A DNA stretch of 8,922 bases, taken from the NCBI GenBank assembly GCA_020430865.1, contig JAGQIY010000791.1, positions 1-8,922 on the forward strand. Direction: 5' to 3'. Of this stretch, positions 6,746 through 8,922 are shown piece after piece. The position numbers and the translations under genes were made by a program. The DNA is from Myxococcales bacterium. Its GTDB lineage: Bacteria; Myxococcota; Polyangia; Polyangiales; Polyangiaceae. The notes below the pieces were generated by a model. It had not been told where the DNA came from, ran no database searches, and saw only the letters and a list, made by a program, of their open reading frames with translations. Each line of letters starts with the position of its first letter. Positions within the stretch are counted from its first letter, which is position 1.

Positions 6746-8458
6746 TTGAATCGTTCGCGCGCGCTCCGTCTGGTCGCGCTGTTCGTCACCGCCCTCTGGG
6801 GGCCAGGATGTGAACAGCGAGAGGACGCGCGTCGCTCTCCGTCGCCAGGCGAAACGCGCGCTGCAGTGACCGCACGAGAGGCGTCGGTGCAGTCCGAGCG
6901 CGCCTCACCCCCGAAGGAGGTAGCGGCTGATGACCCCGGGGAAACGTCAGGGGCGGTGAGCGCCAGGGCGTGCTCCGAGCGGATCCGCGGCCTCACCGAC
7001 CTGAGACCGGCGCTCGCTGGCGCCTTCGAGAAGAACCGTGCGCAGCTCCTGATGCGCACCAGCGGCGCCCCCATCGTGTTCCACACGGAGCCAGAGCCGG
7101 ATGACGCGCGCTGGCAGCGCGTTGCGCGACCCCAGGTGATCCGTGCCTACCGCCAGCACCTCCAGACCGCTCGCTGGTCCGAGCCCGCGCTGAAGGGGCT
7201 GTTGTCGCGACTCCAGGGCGCGCGCCCGCTACTCCGCGCCGTGCTGCTCAGCGACGGCTACCTCTACACCACGAACCCCGAGCTCGCGCGGGCGCTGGAG
7301 CGCAACCTGACGCTGGAGGCGCTGTTCGACGCGCCGCGGCTGACCCTGCAGCGCGGCGGAGAGCGCTTCGACCTCAAACGCGATGCCAGGGGACACTACG
7401 TCCACGACGACGGCGCGCTGAAGGGCCAGGACGCGAAGCTGCTCTTCCTCGATCGGGTCAGTGACGCGAGCGTGCCCCTGGGCCCACCCCTGCACTTCGA
7501 CCTCAGCGAAGCGCAGCAGCGCCTCGGCTTCGAAGCCGCGCGGGTGCTCGAGCAGAGCTCGAGCCGCGTGGTGGCAGAGCTTGGCTATCGCGGCGCCGAC
7601 CAGGAACTGGTTTGGGAGAAGAGCCTCCTGGCGGGTCAGACCCCGGAGGTGGAGCTCGTGTGCGGCACGCGCGCCGATGGCAAGCTGAGCGAGGCACGAG
7701 AGCTGGCGCTACGTCGAGTTGTCGTGTGGAAACGACTGGAGCGAGTGATCCGGCAACAGATCGCCGAGGAGTTACCCTTCGACGAGCCGGACAACGAGTG
7801 GGGGCAGCAAGACGGCCACCTGCGCCAGCGCTGGCGGGAGGCGTACCTGGCGGGCGAAGAGCGCTATGATCTGAATTTCCAGTTCTACCCGGTGTTCACG
7901 GCGAGCGGTGCGCCCCGGGCGCCGCAGGTCTGCATCGACTTCATCAGCGAGACCCTGGAGCGGGCGTCGGGCACGCGCTACCGGGGGCGTGGCGAGGTCC
8001 CGGGGCGCGTGATCGGGAGGCTGGACTTCGACGCCTTGCTCGGTGAGCAGCGCCGATCGGTGCAACCCTTCGTCGAGTACGCGAAGCGCGAACCCGGCAT
8101 CGAGGTCGAGGACTTCACCGGCAGCCAGCGGGTGCCGTACCAGTTTCGCGGGCGCTTCTTCGCGCTACTCGAGGCGCACGCGGGGCTGCGCCAGGGCGAC
8201 ATCGTCGTGATCCGCGGCTACGCGCCCTGGGACATGAACCACACCGAGCACAGTCACTCGTTCTTCATTTTCCGCACGGATCCCGTGACCGGTGTGCCGA
8301 TTCGGTTGATCGGTAACGCAGGTCACCCAGAGCTGCGCGGCTGGGATCGAGAGATGGGGCGCGCGCCACGGCGCAGCCTTCGCCACCGCCTGCGCCCGAG
8401 CCTCGAGTGGCTCGAACGCGTCACCCAGCCCGCGCCAGGGGCGGCTCAGGCCGGGTGA
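6746..8458 (+). CDS. Large exported protein of unknown function with a papain-like (NlpC/P60- or CHAP-like) C-terminal region
   Basis: The protein has 570 residues. The start is TTG at 6746: an in-frame TGA at 6725 rules out any earlier start, GGGAAG lies eight bases upstream, and the TTG is followed at once by an export signal (NRSRALRLVALFVTALW). Cys22 follows GPG, a poor lipobox, so lipid anchoring is possible but unsure. Residues 23-70 are a Pro/Ser/Glu-rich linker. The middle (about 70-350) has no motif I know, but LRAVLLSDGYLYTTNPELA near 165-185 and PFDEPDNEWGQQDGHLRQRW near 345-365 look like conserved blocks. The C-terminal third has the order expected of a papain-like fold: QVCIDFISETLERASG with Cys396, then GDIVVIRG, then HSHSFFIF with His502 and His504, then LIGNAGHP with Asn524. 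This gives a possible Cys-His-Asn triad. NlpC/P60 and CHAP proteins usually cut peptidoglycan peptides, but the match is by pattern only. It is divergent from the extensin-like gene. Confidence 0.85.
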   Translation: MNRSRALRLVALFVTALWGPGCEQREDARRSPSPGETRAAVTAREASVQSERASPPKEVAADDPGETSGAVSARACSERIRGLTDLRPALAGAFEKNRAQLLMRTSGAPIVFHTEPEPDDARWQRVARPQVIRAYRQHLQTARWSEPALKGLLSRLQGARPLLRAVLLSDGYLYTTNPELARALERNLTLEALFDAPRLTLQRGGERFDLKRDARGHYVHDDGALKGQDAKLLFLDRVSDASVPLGPPLHFDLSEAQQRLGFEAARVLEQSSSRVVAELGYRGADQELVWEKSLLAGQTPEVELVCGTRADGKLSEARELALRRVVVWKRLERVIRQQIAEELPFDEPDNEWGQQDGHLRQRWREAYLAGEERYDLNFQFYPVFTASGAPRAPQVCIDFISETLERASGTRYRGRGEVPGRVIGRLDFDALLGEQRRSVQPFVEYAKREPGIEVEDFTGSQRVPYQFRGRFFALLEAHAGLRQGDIVVIRGYAPWDMNHTEHSHSFFIFRTDPVTGVPIRLIGNAGHPELRGWDREMGRAPRRSLRHRLRPSLEWLERVTQPAPGAAQAG

Positions 8459-8486
8459 TGCTCGAGCGTTTCCGTGGACTAGCGAA

Positions 8487-8922
8487 CTACAGGCACTGAT
8501 CGGTGGTGGGACAGCCCGAGCCGTTGGCGAAGGGACAGCAGATCCAGACGCAGTCGGAGCTTCCGCTCACGGTGACCACCGCGGCGCTCGACTGGTTCGC
8601 TCCGCTACCGCTCAGCGTGCCTTGTTCGCCCGAGCCGCTGTCACCGTCGGTGTTGTGCCACGGGGCGCTGCCGAGGATGAAGCCGCTCAGGGCCGTGGCG
8701 CTGAGGTTCACCGCGCCCTCCGGCACGCACACGGTCTGCTCGGCGTCCGTGGAAGCCGACTCGCCAGCGACCGAGACGGAGCACCACTTGAGGTAGTTCT
8801 TCACCGTCAACGCCACGGGGGTCGAGCCGCTGCAGGCGGTCGAGCTGCCGCCGGTGCCGCCGGTGCCGGTCCCCGCGGTGCCGCCGGCGCCGGTCCCCGC
8901 GGTGCCGCCGGCGCCGGTCCCC
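8487..8922 (-). CDS. C-terminal part of a Cys-rich probable surface protein with a Gly/Thr/Ala repeat linker, partial
   Basis: The frame ending in TAG at 8487-8489 stays open to the right edge, so the true start lies outside the window; the GTG at 8814-8816 is an internal Val rather than a start. From the edge the protein begins with a repeating Gly-Thr-Gly-Ala-Gly-Gly-Thr-Ala linker, then SSTACSGSTP, then a domain of about 110 residues. The domain starts VALTVKNYLKWCSVSV and ends with a Cys-rich tail (CVWICCPFANGSGCP, then DQCL). Eight cysteines are visible in total, which suggests several disulphides outside the cytoplasm. Gly/Thr-rich linkers next to a lipoprotein signal are frequent in myxobacterial surface proteins, and similar C-terminal domains seem to occur in that group (from memory). 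The function is unknown. It converges on the gene ending at 8458, with 28 bp between stops. Confidence 0.78.
   Translation of the reverse strand, partial: GTGAGGTAGTGAGGTAGTGTGGTGGSSTACSGSTPVALTVKNYLKWCSVSVAGESASTDAEQTVCVPEGAVNLSATALSGFILGSAPWHNTDGDSGSGEQGTLSGSGANQSSAAVVTVSGSSDCVWICCPFANGSGCPTTDQCL
8853..8922. repeat. 24-bp tandem repeat within the coding linker
   Basis: Three units are seen. The 24 bases at 8877-8900 recur exactly at 8901-8922 (cut after 22 bases by the window edge), and the unit at 8853-8876 differs at one base (T for C at 8864). Each unit codes on the minus strand for eight residues of the Gly/Thr/Ala linker, so copy-number change would keep the frame. The repeat runs off the window, so its full copy number is unknown. 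There are no spacers between units, so it is not a CRISPR. Confidence 0.9.

Noticed and set aside
8503..8796. 97-codon plus-strand frame opposite the Cys-rich surface protein
   Set aside because: The minus frame continues through the in-frame tandem repeat to the window edge and has an ordered Cys pattern; the plus frame has no support.
8853..8922. Short repeats resembling a CRISPR array
   Set aside because: The units are directly adjacent with no spacers and code for a Gly/Thr/Ala linker.

Overview
The window comes from a GC-rich bacterium whose genes mostly prefer G or C at third codon positions. Several traits suggest a myxobacterium (Myxococcota, perhaps Polyangiales). These are a Gly/Thr/Ala-repeat linker in a probable surface protein, a secreted protein whose mature end starts Cys-Gly-Gly, an extensin-like protein, a multi-haem cytochrome lipoprotein, and large envelope proteins of no known function. 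The assignment is inferred from style and remembered families, not from a search.

Layout, left to right. (1) Positions 1-3227 hold the end of a heavy-metal efflux operon on the plus strand. The last 27 codons of a probable periplasmic adaptor overlap, by ATGA, the start of a complete 1048-residue CzcA-type RND pump. (2) Positions 3237-4574, minus strand and convergent with the pump (9 bp gap), encode a probable lipoprotein cytochrome c with four CXXCH haem sites in three domains. (3) Positions 4734-5423, minus strand, encode a secreted helical protein with a very good ribosome binding site. A long hairpin between its stop and the cytochrome start probably ends its transcript. (4) Positions 5424-5863 are a 440 bp stretch without a convincing gene; it holds a terminator-like structure and one weak small ORF. 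(5) Two divergent genes follow: an extensin-like / LAS-peptidase-like protein (5864-6703, minus) and a 570-residue exported protein whose C-terminal third resembles a papain-like NlpC/P60 or CHAP fold (6746-8458, plus). (6) From 8487 to the right edge, on the minus strand, lies the C-terminal part of a Cys-rich probable surface protein, preceded by a 24-bp tandem repeat coding for a Gly/Thr/Ala linker.

How they fit together: every gene encodes an envelope or exported protein, but only the adaptor and pump are clearly one operon. The pump would expel divalent metal cations across the envelope with its adaptor and an outer-membrane channel outside the window. The cytochrome would carry electrons in the periplasm. 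The divergent pair carries two folds both used by bacterial cell-wall hydrolases and shares a short control region with an inverted repeat; this pair is the best candidate for an undescribed system here. No mobile element, CRISPR array, rRNA or tRNA was seen.
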